Shown: piece after piece, positions 27,521 through 40,634 of the stretch
Layout: the number at the start of each line of letters is the position of its first letter
Numbering within the stretch: the first letter of the stretch is position 1
DNA from: Anseranas semipalmata
Taxonomy: Eukaryota > Chordata > Aves > Anseriformes > Anseranatidae
NCBI GenBank assembly: GCA_013399115.1
Contig: VXAA01002996.1
Coordinates: forward strand, 473,981-537,980
Length of the DNA stretch: 64,000 nucleotides
Reading direction: 5' to 3'
The notes under the pieces: generated by a model
Databases searched by the model: none
What the model saw: only the letters and a program-made list of their open reading frames with translations
Told to the model about the DNA's origin: nothing
Program-made: the position numbers and the translations under genes

Positions 27521-28689
27521 ATTTTACTGGATCTTGGAAAGGTAGGAAATCAAGATCAAACGACAAAGGCAGGACAACAAATGCTCGGTGTGCTATGCAC
27601 AGTATCTATATTGTAGCACAGCTCAAGGGAAACTTCATAATGTGCACATACAATGTATTTCCATGGTACATTAGTGTGCATGTCAAAAAGAAGAGGCATA
27701 GGAATGTCAAAGTATGACCTGGGACAAGGTGGCAGGAAAATAGGGAAGATGTGACACATCCAGTGGTATAAAAGCCAGTTGTATCTGGGACCTGTTGGTT
27801 GAAGATCTCCAATTTCTATCACTTATTGAATAGAATAACAAAACCTGAATATACAAAATATTGTCTCTAAAGCAGATGAGATTTTTAGAAAGAATTGCTA
27901 AGATGAAGAAACATACTCCTTAAGGCACACACACTTCTCTAATTTCAGTTTACAGAACTTTTTTGCTCTGGTTGTGAACTGCTCCTGAGTATCTTTTCCA
28001 TGGCACCTGAACTAAAAGACTGGCGCCTTTTGGTTCTAGCTACCTCTACTCATCCCAGCACATCACAGAGAAAAATATCAAGCATTGGCTGTTATGCAAG
28101 TGTGGTCCACTACATGGGTCCTACTGCCATAAATACCGTACTATCTGAGTCAAGTGGAAAAAGACACTATGACGTCAAAACTCAAAGAAGTAATTTGAAA
28201 GAAAAAAATCCAACCACATAGCAGAAATAATCAGGCTTGAAAAAAATGGCTTAAGCCAAGCTGGAAAACTCGAGGAAGTATTTTGGCAAAGTTATGAAGG
28301 GTTGGGTTATGCTTAAAACCACATGAAATAAACTGAGCTTATGTTCTTCTTTAATTAAGCTGTATTTTAAAGAACACATGTTACTCAAAAGCCTGAAAAA
28401 AATTAATATGAAATTATTTCTAGAAAAATACAGGAAATTCTATGCTTGCAACATTAACTCATCTGAATTTTATTTCCTCCTATCATTAAAGGAAAACGAA
28501 CCATGAAGAATACCATTTATTCCCATGACTAATGACATTACAAACATCAAGTTTGGTCCAGTCATCTGTACCTACACTTAAACCAACAACATAGGTGAAA
28601 AAGCATTTGGCAGAGATTCTAGGTTACTCTATATGTTAAATTACTATTTTACAACTGACACCTACTGGGAGAATTGTAACAAACAGGTC

Positions 28690-28752
28690 AAGCATTTTCC
28701 ACTGAACACTCTCTTCAGCATCATCTCATAGTGACTCTCACCATGATTCTAA
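28690..28752 (-). pseudogene. DNAH11: Possible DNAH11 pseudogene exon: stalk helix segment
   Basis: On the minus strand an acceptor-like ttttgccag is followed by TTAG, then GTGAGAGTCAC, then GATGCTGAAGAGAG. This resembles the DNAH11 stretch V-S-R-E-K-T-I-A-D-A-E-E-R, with a 14-base exact-looking match at the DAEER codons as I recall them. It lies between the stalk exon at 40.0 kb and the microtubule-binding-domain exons, so the order fits. The rest of the expected exon is not recognisable, so this may be chance. Confidence 0.3.
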
Positions 28753-28759
28753 CTGGCAA

Positions 28760-30230
28760 AATAAATCTGGTTGGTGGAAGTAGAGCCAACTAAAACCAAG
28801 CTATCATTTCTTTTACTTGGTTTCATTCTCCAGTCCAGGAAAAGATAGTGTTGTGCATGTTTGCTCCATGCTGAAAGCCTGGGAAAAGGCACATGCCCAG
28901 AAGGGATGCACAAACATTGTGCCAAAAGTATTTGGACTGCTTTCAACAACACAGTAGCACAAATAATGTGAGACTGCAAATATTTTCTGGATGCCCCCCC
29001 CCCNGTGTAACTCACTCTACTTCAGTACATTTACACTAAAAATGTAGAACTAGTCTCACATATCTGCTCACTTCCTTCATAAAAGTGTTTTTATTTCTGC
29101 TAGCAATACAGTCAGAAGTGGTTGCATTCAACTCTACTTCACCCCAAATGTCAAATTTGTCATTTGACTAATCTGCCAAATTATATCCTACAGCTTCCAG
29201 AAGTATGCTAGGGAATGCGTCAGCATGGGTTACTTCGGAAGCAACACTGGAGTTGAAAAGGAAGATAATTCAAATATTTTTTCCAGTGTCTTTGGGAAGC
29301 ATAATCAAAAAATGGAAAACAGCACTGAACTCAGAGTAGCCTTCTGGCATCGCTTATACAAAGTTTAATCCAAGCTGACAAGAGCAATCTAACCTCTTCT
29401 CTTGCCTTGCAGAAGGGTACCCTGCTCAGGACTACAGAGCTTTTTGCCATTATTTAGCTTACTCAGGTGAGCTATTGCAGAAAGTCAGTGGGAGTTACAG
29501 TGGGATTTACAGTGGGAAGCCAGGGACTAAATTTACTCACATGAACTAGCTGTCTCAGACGCACTCTTTTTCTTTTTAGCCCAACTTGAAGCTGTGGGAG
29601 CTACTCTTAAGTACCCTTGAAAATCAATAGGAACATGATTTTGCCATTTCTGCCATTCAAGCTTTTTCTCCAGAAGCAAAAGAGAATGAAACACGATGAT
29701 CTGAAGTGGAGATTCCCTAATTTAGTCTTATCTTGCAGGTAATATGAGGATTAAAAGGATAATTTTACGAGGCATCCTATAACTGGATTCTGCACATAAA
29801 AAGAATTAATCAATACATGGATTTTTCCTCACTAACAAAGATAATTTACCACAAACACTGTGTTTATTACAATTCATTCTGCTGTATTTCTGCCCGGTGA
29901 AGTTATTTGTCAACTGTAAAAGGAAAAAAAAAATGCTCTCATTCCCATTTATTGTCCTTCCTCACCTTTAACTGTTGACAAATTCTGTCAATAAAAAAAT
30001 TGCCAGCTGTTCTGTCTTGAACCTGCCTGGTCAAACCCTTGTAATTCCATGCTTGTGGAAGAAATGAAGCTCTTTGCTTTGCCTTTGCTAAACAATGTGG
30101 ATGTCACCAGGAAGTACAGGTATTGTTGTTTACAGTATAACATCACTACATAGAATTCACAGCCTACTTTGTAAATTCACACCCCATCGCTTACAGGGAT
30201 GTTAATTAAGGGGGAAGAGTAACGAGACCT
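28760..30230. other. Noncoding stretch with a single-N gap
   Basis: A C-run at 28,994-29,003 ends in one N at 29,004, probably an unresolved homopolymer. Otherwise nothing was recognised. Confidence 0.5.
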
Positions 30231-30234
30231 TCCA

Positions 30235-30335
30235 AAGGTTTTAGCACTTCTCACTTTGGATCTCAGAGCACTTTACAACAATAAGTAAATTCTGCCTCAC
30301 AAGATCATTGCAAATTAAATTTTCATCTGAAAGAC
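30235..30335 (-). repeat. MIR-like SINE fragment, antisense
   Basis: 'ggatctcagagcactttacaacaataagtaaattctgcctcacaagatcattg' follows the antisense MIR pattern. A run of about 18 A starts soon after. Confidence 0.5.
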
Positions 30336-30519
30336 AAAATTACAGCAAAAAAAAAAAAAAAAAAGGGCCATATTATGAACCTGTTCTTGCCTTCATTTAG
30401 AAATGATTTACACAGATGAAATTAACTGTACTATTTCAGCAAGTAGCTGCATACCAGTGGGGATAAGTAGCTCACAATTTGAGTGCAATGACACCCAAAG
30501 TTCCACTCTGTGTCCCTTA

Positions 30520-30600
30520 AATAGCCAGTGTGGTGTAATGAGAATGATACTGGATGGCTTGGAGTCAGAAGACCGAGATTTTTTTCCCCCAATCAGAAAA
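30520..30600 (+). repeat. MIR-like SINE 5' fragment
   Basis: 'gtggtgtaatgagaatgatactgga' then 'cttggagtcagaagacc' matches the tRNA-derived head of MIR (gtggtgcagtggttagagcac...ggagtcaggagacc). The rest of the element is not recognised. Confidence 0.5.
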
Positions 30601-30609
30601 TGTTGTGTT

Positions 30610-33600
30610 AGAAAGAACATAAAAAGATAAGGTAGTCCAGCCTCTTTGCCGAGACAGATAATTATGCAAGACAGATACTTACCTAATTTCCAGTAAAGAT
30701 TTTCCAGTGTCTTTAGATAGCCTGGGATAATATAAAGCTGCTTTTATCACCACATTTTTATATAATTTCCAGCATAAACTTTTGCTGAAACTTATATTAA
30801 CTTCTTTTGTTCTTCCTCCCATCCTTTTACATCTTCGTGTTTCTAAATCGCAAGTTTTTTCAGCAGCAACTGCTTCCGATTATGCTTATACACTAACCCA
30901 TAGAACCTTCCCACTTGAAGTTTCCAGATTATAATATAGAACAAATAATCCTAGTGATTTTTATTCCTAGTTTTCTGCTTTGGTCAAACTCTCACTTTTT
31001 GATCATATTGAATACAATCAGCCCTGGTCCCAGTTTTCACTGTAACAATATTCTCACTGTGAAATCCTTCCGATTTCCTGCCATACTTTCCACATTATTG
31101 CCATCCCTCTCACAAGACGCTATCAAGCAAAACTGCAAGACTTTCTTTTATCTTACCAAAACATCAAGAAAATGAAGGATTCTTCTTCATTTTATTTTAT
31201 TTTTTTATTTATTGTTAATAGGTGCTTTTGATTCACTAAAAGCTTTCCATCCCCTCATCCTCTTACCTTTTTTTCCTCTTCAGGCTTGTTCCCACCTAGA
31301 ACAGGCTCTTTCAATGTTCTTTCACTACTTCAATCAGACTGATGGTGGTACTGACTTGGAGTTACTCACTCTCCTTGGCTTGGATAGCAGTTAATTTCTT
31401 GCTTTTATCCAGAATTTCACCACAGGTACCTCATTTGCTCAGTTCATCTTCTGTGAACTTCTTTCTCCAGTGATCATCACTAGCACATTTCACCTCAAAT
31501 GTGAATGCAAACAATGACCCCTGAACTAGAGAGAGCACAAGAAGGGGTGAGCATGTACAATGGTGAAAAACATTAATTTTGTTTCTTTCACGACATCTTT
31601 ATCTCTAACACTTACAACTGAAATGTAAAAGGTCTGGTTATAACCCACAGGCCACAGCTGGAGACAAAACATCTCCCTCTGCAATGACAGCCATGACTGA
31701 CACTTGCCTCAGGGTCAGAAAGGGAGCCAAAGATTGCTTTTGTTTTAAAATGTCCTTTCATCACTTACTTTTCTGCTCAGAAATACAAAAATATAAACTA
31801 CAAAACTTCTTTGTTCCCCTGTGAAGCTTTTGTGGATATGTCACAATTTTTTTTTTTTTCATGAGAAAACTGTCATTGTGTGTATTTTAATCTATGCTTT
31901 TTATTCATTCACTTTTTGCAAATGCAGCTCCTTCCTCCTTCTCAATTGAAGTGCACTTGTGATATATTTAGTTTTTCTTCATTTCTGGAAATTTTTAGGT
32001 TGTCAAAATTATGCTTGAGTTGTTCTTTCTAGTACACTTTTTTTTGAAGGTGGTGCAGATTTGGATTGTTTGAATGGGGGGGAAAAGAGTGAGGAAAGAG
32101 CAAAAAGGGAGAGAAAGACAAGAAAACCAAACTAAAATTTTGAAATTTGGGTTGTAGAAAAATGGAAACTAAAATTTCCATATGTTTTTATTAGAAATCA
32201 CTCACAGAAAAAGAACCTAGAAAAACTACAAACTTTTACAGGGATTGGAATATTTCTCTCAAAACACACTGAAGAGCAATAATTACAACAAATGTACAGC
32301 AAATGACTTCCTAATTGTCATTTTTTATTTTTCAGTCTCTACGTCCAGGTTTCCCCCCTCATCTTTTCCTATGACTTCCTTTCATGCACTTGCTCCCTTC
32401 TTATTTCTAGAAATAGCTTTAACCTCGTGCTTCTCAACTTTATGAGCTCTTAGAAAACCTCTCTCTCTATAATACTCTCCATACCTTGCTCCATCACCTC
32501 TAATACTTCCTGCTTCGCTTTGTTTTATTCCTTCTTCCTTACCCTTGTAGGAAGGGGTTCCTTGAAGGAAGTAGTCCCTCAGCAGTCATTCAGTCTCCTC
32601 TCTGTGCTTAGTAGCAAACACTGATATCCATTCCTAGTGGGACTGCCTTTCTTCTGTCACCTGTAGTCCAACCCCAAATATTTATACCCTGGGGTGGGCA
32701 GGGGGTAGAAAAGAAAGCTTTCTCTCTGTGTTTGCAACTCACTGATCTGTGCCTGCTCTTTTTCAAACTCAAACTTGTTCTGACATGGTGGCGAGCAAGC
32801 AAAACACAGAAGTGTAACACTGCTGGCAGCCACTGGTATAACACACTGGTGTAGCTGTGGTGTTGCAGAAGCACAAGCTACCCAAACAGACGCTTGCATT
32901 CTCCTGCTCAGAAATCAGCACAAAGCCTCCAACAGCACAGAACATAACCTGAATGATGTAAGTAGGGTTGCTTCCAATTGGAGATGCTTTGCATCACACT
33001 GTGCTTCATCCCATCTGGGTGACAAAATCCGCCTTTGCTGCTTCCCAGCTACGGTTCTTTGGCAGTAAATCTCACGTTATACCATCTGATTAGCTAAGAA
33101 GTTAATTTCCAAGACCAGGAATAGATTTGTTTGAATTACTAACAGGAACAATATGAACCTTTCATTTCCATGGTCAGTATGTATGAGAAAGCAGAATAAA
33201 TTAGTATGTGAGGATCTTCATTCTTCATGGTTTTCTTCCCTGCAGAGGATTTTCATTTTAAGTGATAAGAGAGTCAAACCTGATGTCAGTGATCTCAGGG
33301 CAGCATGGGACTCATCTCAGTCCGTGTCTCTAGGTACAGCACAAATAACAAGTAATGATCTTGGCAATACCCAAATTTCTAAGAGAGTTATTGGAAATAG
33401 TATCACCAAGATTAAATGCTACTTCTAATTTTTTAATCAGTTTCTCACAGACAGAAATGCACAGGTGCCTTGACCTTAAACTTAGGTAATTATTATAATT
33501 AAAGAGCTAATACTCCATTCACAAATGTCTGCTGCACTCTCTCTATTGTCTAAAACCCATTATTCTACATGTAGCTCCTTTTCTGTTCTGTTTCTCTGGA

Positions 33601-34255
33601 CCTCTTCCAAGATTTGCTAGGTTATTGTTTAAAGCCTTTCTCAGTATGTTAGCGTGTTGGTATTTTGTGCTCCGCATCCTATGACTTATGGATTATTCCA
33701 GTTTTGGAGAGATACTTGCTATATCCATTCACGGACATTATTCATCCCATATCAAGTAAATATAATACCCTTCTAATCAATCATTGCTGCTAACTCCCCG
33801 AATAAAACCATCCTTTCTTTATTATGTTAAGCAAATTAGTCAAATGAATGTTTTGTAAAACTTGCTGCCTTTTTTGGTCCCTTTGGCTCCCAGCCTGTCT
33901 CTCTCCTCCTCCTCCTCCACCCCCTCCCCTTCTTATTTCCTTTATTACTCATATACTCATATACCTCTGCTATATTTACAGGTCTATTTGGTCTTATTAA
34001 TTTTGTCACCTGAATGAAGTCTACACAAATGAAAGACTTTTTCAGTTTGGCTGCCAAATTACAACAAACATATCCTTTTCCAAACCCAAATGTCTGTCTA
34101 AATTATTTTTAAATGGTTTTGGTTGGGAAGGTGATGTACAAACACTGAAGATAATTATTTAATTTCAATTTCAGACATTTTAAAGAAAACTAATGTATCG
34201 ATGAAAAAAAAGCAGTCTCTCTCTCTCTCTCCTGCCTTACCCCACAGGTCATCTC
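30610..34255. other. Noncoding stretch, nothing coding recognised
   Basis: AT-rich with T-runs and C/T-rich patches (32.3-32.6 kb, and a CTC run near 33,902-33,920). The minus-strand ORFs at 32.6-32.9 kb look superficially helical but are out of order for the dynein gene and show no convincing motif. Confidence 0.4.
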
Positions 34256-34264
34256 AGACAGAAG

Positions 34265-34515
34265 AAAGATTGGTTCAATTCCCTCTTCTGCCTGAGGGGT
34301 TTTGAACTGCATCTCCTGGAAGAATGTTTAACTACAATATTACAGAGTTTTTGTATTCTGGGATAAAGACTCCCTCAATCTCTCCTGCTGGTGCTATTTC
34401 ACTTGGTTTAATATACTTAAATATTCTGAGAGATAGTGCAAATGACTCAATAACCTAAGGTTTGGGGTACTCATGTGGAAAATGGGACTTCAGGGTTCAA
34501 GTTCTTGCTTCAATA
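34265..34515. repeat. tRNA-derived SINE relics (two pieces)
   Basis: At 34,265-34,350 the plus strand reads 'ttggttcaattccctcttctgcctgaggggttttgaactgcatctcc'. At 34,445-34,515 it reads 'tttggggtactcatgtggaaaatgggacttcagggttcaagttcttgcttcaa'. Both carry the B-box-like GGTTCAA core of tRNA-derived sauropsid SINEs. Family assignment is uncertain. Confidence 0.45.
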
Positions 34516-34869
34516 AATATATAAATATTTTTAAACAAAGCAGAATTTTAACAGCGAAAAATGAAGAAACTTAAACCAAAATATTGCATAACACAGTGTC
34601 CAAGGCATTCTTGTGGACAGTGGTAACTGCCGAGGAGGAGAAAGCCCAGGTCTTCAACAGCTAAAACGCATCACAAAGGACTGGGATTCACCAATTTTGG
34701 GAAACTCGCGTGGACAACTATTTTTCTCATTTGAGAACTGTTCAGTCACTACATAGTGACTTTGCTGATCATTTTGATGCGATAGTAAATGTATTTTAGT
34801 TTTTAAAACTTGTAAAAATGTTCATCAAGCCCTAATTATAATTCATTTTTGCTAATCACAACAACAGTA

Positions 34870-34931
34870 AAATGTTGTAACTAGATGACTTTTAAGGTTC
34901 CTTTCAACCCAAACAATTCTATGATTCTGTA
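34870..34931 (+). mobile_element. CR1 LINE 3' end
   Basis: 'aactagatgacttttaaggttcctttcaacccaaacaattctatgattctgt' is the typical CR1 3' terminus (ctagatgatctttaaggtcccttccaaccca...) with the ATTCTATG/ATTCTGT octamer repeat. The copy is 5'-truncated, as most CR1 copies are. Confidence 0.8.
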
Positions 34932-35129
34932 TGTCCTTACATAAAAAAAAAACAAACAACAACAACAAAAAAACTTGGAGGAATTAAGGGATATTATCTC
35001 TGCTGAACTATATCCTTGGAGGTTAGACTTCAGTAGGTTTCGTTATCATAGAAAATAGCTACCAATGTGGGATGGTAGGCAGTACAAGAAATGAACAGAA
35101 ATGGAGTTATGGGACTTATAAATATACGA

Positions 35130-35167
<38 letters not shown>

Positions 35168-35411
35168 GACATCATTCTTGAAAAATAATTATTGTTGCTT
35201 AACATCTCTGTTGCTGTTCTGTACAACAGGTAAAGCATGGGTGCCCATTTTGGAGATATAACCTGAAGTTCCATTTCCTGTGAAGTACAGATCTTTAGTT
35301 GAAAATTCTTTTTTTTTCTTTTTTTTCCACATAACCCATGTATATATATAAAGTTTGCAAAATGGCATTTTTGTAGCATTTCTGTGGAAAAACATAAACA
35401 TGCAGAAATTC
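34916..35411 (+). repeat. Tandem duplication, copy 1 (496 bp)
   Basis: This segment, from the CR1 octamer tail to 'catgcagaaattc', recurs almost base for base at 35,413-35,916. The two copies are separated by a single N at 35,412. Only isolated differences are seen, such as gtacaag versus gtaaaag and gggtgcc versus gggcgcc. It includes a (TA)n run at about 35,131-35,164. The N-bounded junction suggests an assembly artefact, not a biological duplication. Confidence 0.9.
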
Positions 35412-35412
35412 N

Positions 35413-35626
35413 ATTCTATGATTCTGTATGTCCTTACATAAAAAAAAAACAAACAACAACAACAAAAAAACTTGGAGGAATTAAGGGATATTATCTCTGC
35501 TGAACTATATCCTTGGAGGTTAGACTTCAGTAGGTTTCGTTATCATAGAAAATAGCTACCAATGTGGGATGGTAGGCAGTAAAAGAAATGAACAGAAATG
35601 GAGTTATGGGACTTATAAATATACGA

Positions 35627-35664
<38 letters not shown>

Positions 35665-35916
35665 GACATCATTCTTGAAAAATAATTATTNAATTATTGT
35701 TGCTTAACATCTCTGTTGCTGTTCTGTACAACAGGTAAAGCATGGGCGCCCATTTTGGAGATATAACCTGAAGTTCCATTTCCTGTGAAGTACAGATCTT
35801 TAGTTGAAAATTCTTTTTTTTTCTTTTTTTTCCACATAACCCATGTATATATATAAAGTTTGCAAAATGGCATTTTTGTAGCATTTCTGTGGAAAAACAT
35901 AAACATGCAGAAATTC
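35413..35916 (+). repeat. Tandem duplication, copy 2 (504 bp)
   Basis: Second copy of the block at 34,916-35,411. It is longer by 8 bases because of an internal N at 35,691 flanked by a repeated AATTATT, again typical of an unresolved join. It includes a second (TA)n run at about 35,629-35,661. Confidence 0.9.
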
Positions 35917-35919
35917 ACT

Positions 35920-38900
35920 TGTGCTTCATAAAAGCTTAAGGACTTGCTTCAGTTACACGCTTAAGAATATACCTAACTTAAAACACAAACGCAGTCCACG
36001 AAGACAGAGATTTATAAAGCTTGCTGAAGAACAAATTGTGTATACTACTCCATGGGAGAAATAATGTGAATAACACCAAATCAGTCTGTTAAAAATTTAC
36101 TTCTCTCATGTTCCCGAATGTTCCTCCCTCAAAATATGGGTGCCTTTTAAAAAATAAATCCCGTATATTTTAAGAAATTACGTTTTCTTTTATTCATAAA
36201 GCATTCATTAATTAAAGCAACCCAATATTGTCAGCAGAGATGCATCTGTTAGGAGTCTCCAGGATAAATCCTGTTTTGGTGATGTCTGTCTTACTATTGT
36301 CCTAATGGAGCAAATGGCTAAAGACTGAGTTCTTTCTGATGTATTTGTGTTATATATGCAATTAAGTCTTGCTATAGTGAAGAATCACTGTAGGCAGAGA
36401 TTATTTTAATGGATGTACAGTATTACTTTAAACTAAGTCTTCACCATCTGTTCATCTTAATTATAAATGCAAAACCAACATATCTTACATTAGCATCAGA
36501 AAATGGGGAAATATCAGTGACTGAAATGTCCATATATACTCTTTGTGCAATACTGCATGCATCTGTGCCATTTTTCATCTCCCCTTCCAAGCAACACAAA
36601 TTGGGAAGGGGGGAGGAAAGTGCTTATTCCTCATAGATAATTTCCTGGCATGGTTAAATATTTTTTTCTGGCAAACAAGAATGCATTATAGAAGATTTCA
36701 ATATACTGTGGCTGAGAATGCTTTCTGAAAGTATGTATTCTACTTGCACTCATACTTCATTCTAGCTCTTTCTGACTGCCAGATAAGCAGGGAAAATGAA
36801 AGAAAGAGCCAACACACTCTAATGCCACCTAATAAATCACCAAAGAGGAGGTAAAAAGATGCAGAGATGTTTTGAGCTTAACCAAAACAAGACATAACGA
36901 GGAAGTAAAATTTAAAAATTACAGCTCTAAATTTCTGACATGGTATTGCTTTTTATGGACCAGGTGGTCTTGTTTGAGAAAACAAAAGAACAAGTGAGAG
37001 TACAGCCTCAGTGGTGGAAATCCATGCCTATAATCTACTGCAATTTGGTCCTACAAATGTGCATCACTACCGGAATCAGCATTGCAACAGTCAAGGCTGC
37101 GTTACATTTACTAAGTTTTAAATACTTTGCCATCCCCTTGCTGACTCAGATTGTCTGGACATATATCGTGCTTTGTGGGAGCCCCAGTTGAGATCAGTAA
37201 TCTGAATTTGAGGGTGCTTGACAAACAGTCCCGACATATATCACCATTTGATATATGGCTTGAGGCAAATTCATGAGCCATAGTAAGAAAGTGCATGCAC
37301 TGGCATCAGTGTGAGTGGGTTGGCTCAAGATAATTTACTGCAGTATATTATGAAGTTTGTATATAAATCCTTATTCTGGATTTAGCAGCTTTCTGCAAAT
37401 TTGATTTTGTAGGTAGTACAATAGCAATAATACACATAGTTTAATTCTATATTGTAATATAAGATAAGGTCTGACATACAGCTATGTCTGAGTTTAGCCA
37501 AAGTAATCCAATTGAAATCAACAACAGGGTAACACTGAAGAAAGATAGTGATAAATAAGGCCTCAGATTCCTAATACTGGCTATCCTGAGATACCCATCC
37601 TTTACAGTGCTGGAATTTGACACTATAAATTATTTTGGTTTTCTGCCAGAGGTCTAATACTATAAACAAAAATAAGGCCGGAGCTAACACATTAGGTACT
37701 ATTCTCTCCCCTCTGGCTGTTTCCAGATACTTCAAGTTCTGCCTCTTGCACCCACAGAACCAGATGGCATCCAGACATTTTCACTGAGAAACTCTGGCCC
37801 TGTTCCATTTGTAAAACACTTTCCAGACTTGTACCAAAATTAGGAGTTTGCTTTCTCAGGCAATCTAGACATTGCTCAGGGTGGTTGGACAAGAACATGT
37901 ATCCTCACAGGATTATGGCCAAGCTTGCAAGATATTAATTTGTGCCAAAAACGTATGCAAAAAACTAGCAAGATTCCACCACCCTCTAGTTTTCAAACTA
38001 AGCCTCATCAAACAGAAAAGTCAACTTCTAATCCATCTTGCAACCAACCCTGATCCAGACACATTCATCCTGAGATAGTCCATATTATCACATAAATGTG
38101 TGAGAAACAAAAACGATGCAGATCTCCACTTGGTATATAAGAAACTGTGTATTCAACAGTCCAACTCCAAACGGAAGAGACAAAATTATCATGCAATCCC
38201 TTTTTGCAGAGTCTTAGCACTAAGTGATAAACACTTCAAAGAGATGGCTGGTATTGTGTGGTTAAGAAGTATAATCAAACTCAAACAGAGGTATATGATG
38301 CAGGACTAGTTCATACATAAACGCTGTATCACGTGCAAGTGTCTCCAATTACAGCATACAGAAAAACTTCTATGCAAGTCTTTAAATATATTAGTGAAAA
38401 TAGGCTTGGAGAGGTATTTCCCAACAATTTTTTACTTTGAAAGTTGTCAGGGAAAGCACCACAAATCATTAATGCTGATAATTTGTACTAGTGAAATGAG
38501 CATTGCTTTACATTACACCATCTTACATAACAATATCAAATATGAAAATCAAAATCGTTTTATAATAAACAGCATTTTTACTGATTGCACATGATTATGT
38601 TAAGCAGCTTCTTCTAACAGTGTCACAGAGGTGATTTAATAGCTCCTATAACTAATCTTCCCAGATGACCTCTCCCCTCTGCTGATGAAGCCTATTCAAA
38701 ACCTACTGCCCTTTGCTCATTTTGCCTTCTTGTATTTCTGAACTGTTTTGATCACAAATATATTTGGCAAAATTCTTCTTTCCTCTGATCAGATTTTCTG
38801 TGGACAACTCATTTCACCTATGAGTGAAGTAAAAGGAAACTTGCCCTTACCACCATTCCTGTTATTAACCTGAAGCTGTCATGTCATTAGTAAGTATAAG

Positions 38901-40000
38901 AAATCACTCATCAGGTATTAGACATCTGTGTAAAGTACAGCAGATCCCATCTTCTTTTTTTCAGCACTGAGGCAAAATTTGGCTCCAAGAAGGAAATTCA
39001 CACAGCTCACTTTTATAACTGGAATGTGGATAAACATTGAAAAGAAAACCCATCTCCTAGAAATATCAAAAGGAAAAAGAATGTTTAAAAATGTTATCAT
39101 CTTATTTAGATAATGTAAAGAAAATTTTATATATAAAACCTAATATGCATACACTCAAATACACAAAATGTACAAAACAAACCACAAATATTAATTGTCA
39201 ACTTAAAAACAAACAAACCACCACTACCAACAACAACAAACTAACCTGGAAGGAGTTAAAAAGCAAGTCATATCATCATAGCTGGAAAAGGAAGAAATTC
39301 TAAGTTATTATCAAGGTCAAAAAAGGCAAAGAGGAGAGAAGTACAAATTCCCTATGAGAAATCTAGACTGTTATAATAAATGGATCCCATAGGAACCGCA
39401 AGCAGGTTGCCACAAGCAAAACACAAATCCCTAGGGGGCAGTACATAATTAACAATTTGAAGATGCAGCCATTGTCACAAAGACAGGGACTGCTACCCAA
39501 AAACGTGAGCAAGCATTTTGTTTCAGAGCAGCTTGCTGATTGCACTATAAACCCGTACTGTTTGCCCTTATATAATAATGAACTACTTTCTATCACAAAT
39601 ATTTTCCTCTAGGATCATTAAGTTTTCTAGTAAAATGCAGGAATTGCAGAATGTATGGACAACAACCACACATAATGAAAGAAAAGCAGTAAAACAATCT
39701 TGTTAGGGGGTAGGAAGAAGACGAAACAAGCATCAAAATCAGCTTGATTATAACGGTAAAGTAAAGCTTGAGCTTATATATGTATCATAAAATTATTTAT
39801 ATGTAATTTGCAAAGGAGAGTTACTATTGAGTTTATAAATCAAATTAAATCATTGATACAGTAAGATTTTTCTGATTTAACTCTATGATTTTTTTTTAAT
39901 ATGACAGGGTAACTGAGTCAAATTTGTATTTTTGTTTGTAGATAAAAATAATGCATTACATATAATGCCTGCCTGCTGAAATGACTAAACAGAGAAGTAC
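35920..40000. other. Noncoding stretch (intron-like)
   Basis: No exon or repeat family recognised. A/C-rich runs occur near 39,207-39,240. ORFs are short and motif-free. Confidence 0.4.
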
Positions 40001-40140
40001 CTTTAATCTTTAGTTTTGAACTGAAAGACGGTGATCAGACCAGGCTCAAAGAAGGCTGAGAGAATCTCTCTGCTATATGGGAGAGTCAATCAGGAAAGCC
40101 CTGATTTCACCTTTTGAATAAAGTCAGTGACGTGATACAG
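40001..40140 (-). pseudogene. DNAH11: DNAH11 pseudogene exon: stalk coiled coil 1
   Basis: Minus-strand reading gives DFIQKVKSGLS, matching the dynein NGIQKLKTTAS at the start of the stalk helix. A second block about 15 codons later reads EPGLITVFQFKT, matching EALITKIGLQT. The spacer is about seven codons shorter than expected, so there is a small deletion. A TGA at 40,090-40,092 interrupts the first block. A possible donor (GTAC) follows at 39,997-40,000. The stalk helix relays between the motor ring and the microtubule-binding tip. Start boundary is approximate. Confidence 0.65.
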
Positions 40141-40405
40141 CCAACTTGTATTGCCAGCAGTTTTAATGGGTGCCTATCTGCAAGTGTTGATCATGTTTGT
40201 TTTTTCCTGGAGAATACCGATATGATAGGAATTCCGGATATCCCCATCATACAGCAGTACACCCATGAGAGGTAAAAATACGGCCCATTCATTTATAATT
40301 TTCAGCTGCTCATCCTGATCCCAAGTTATAGCTGATAAATAATGTTAATATTCTTTTATACTAAAACCATATTTTGGAGGCAGAAAGAAAATAAAGAAAA
40401 ATAAA

Positions 40406-40630
40406 GCTGGACAAGATTTTCTCTCTTCTATGCCTTTTCTTTGTTGATATTGAGGACTAATGCCTTTCTCTAATAGTTTCAACCACATTCTTCCAATTCT
40501 GTCCTCTAAGCATGGGGTTCTGCACAAAAGTGCTATCCTGCCATGAAGATTGCCATATTAAAGCCTCTTCTGGAAACTTCACATAAATCATCAGCTTTGC
40601 AGGCATGTGAATCAAAGTTAAAATTTCTGA
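40406..40630 (-). pseudogene. DNAH11: DNAH11 pseudogene exon: late AAA4
   Basis: Translating the minus strand gives FDSHACKADDLCEVSRRGF against the dynein IDWFHAWPQEALVSVSRRF, sharing D, HA, L and VSRR with correct spacing apart from one lost codon. Further on, AIFMAG matches SLFMAH, the codons for QNWKN match QNERR, and LLEKGISPQYQQRK matches FLEQISLFKNLLKK. These blocks fall in different frames with stops between, for example TAG shortly after AIFMAG, so the exon is broken several times. An AG at 40,627-40,628 may be the acceptor. Residues upstream (the LCFSPVG and RARKFP motifs) are deleted or too changed to see. Confidence 0.7.
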
Positions 40631-40634
40631 GACA

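Noticed and set aside
32657..32899. Minus-strand ORF with a helical-looking FEFEKEQAQISELQ stretch, considered as dynein stalk
   Set aside because: Would be out of order relative to the other stalk and microtubule-binding-domain exons, and its flanks do not match.
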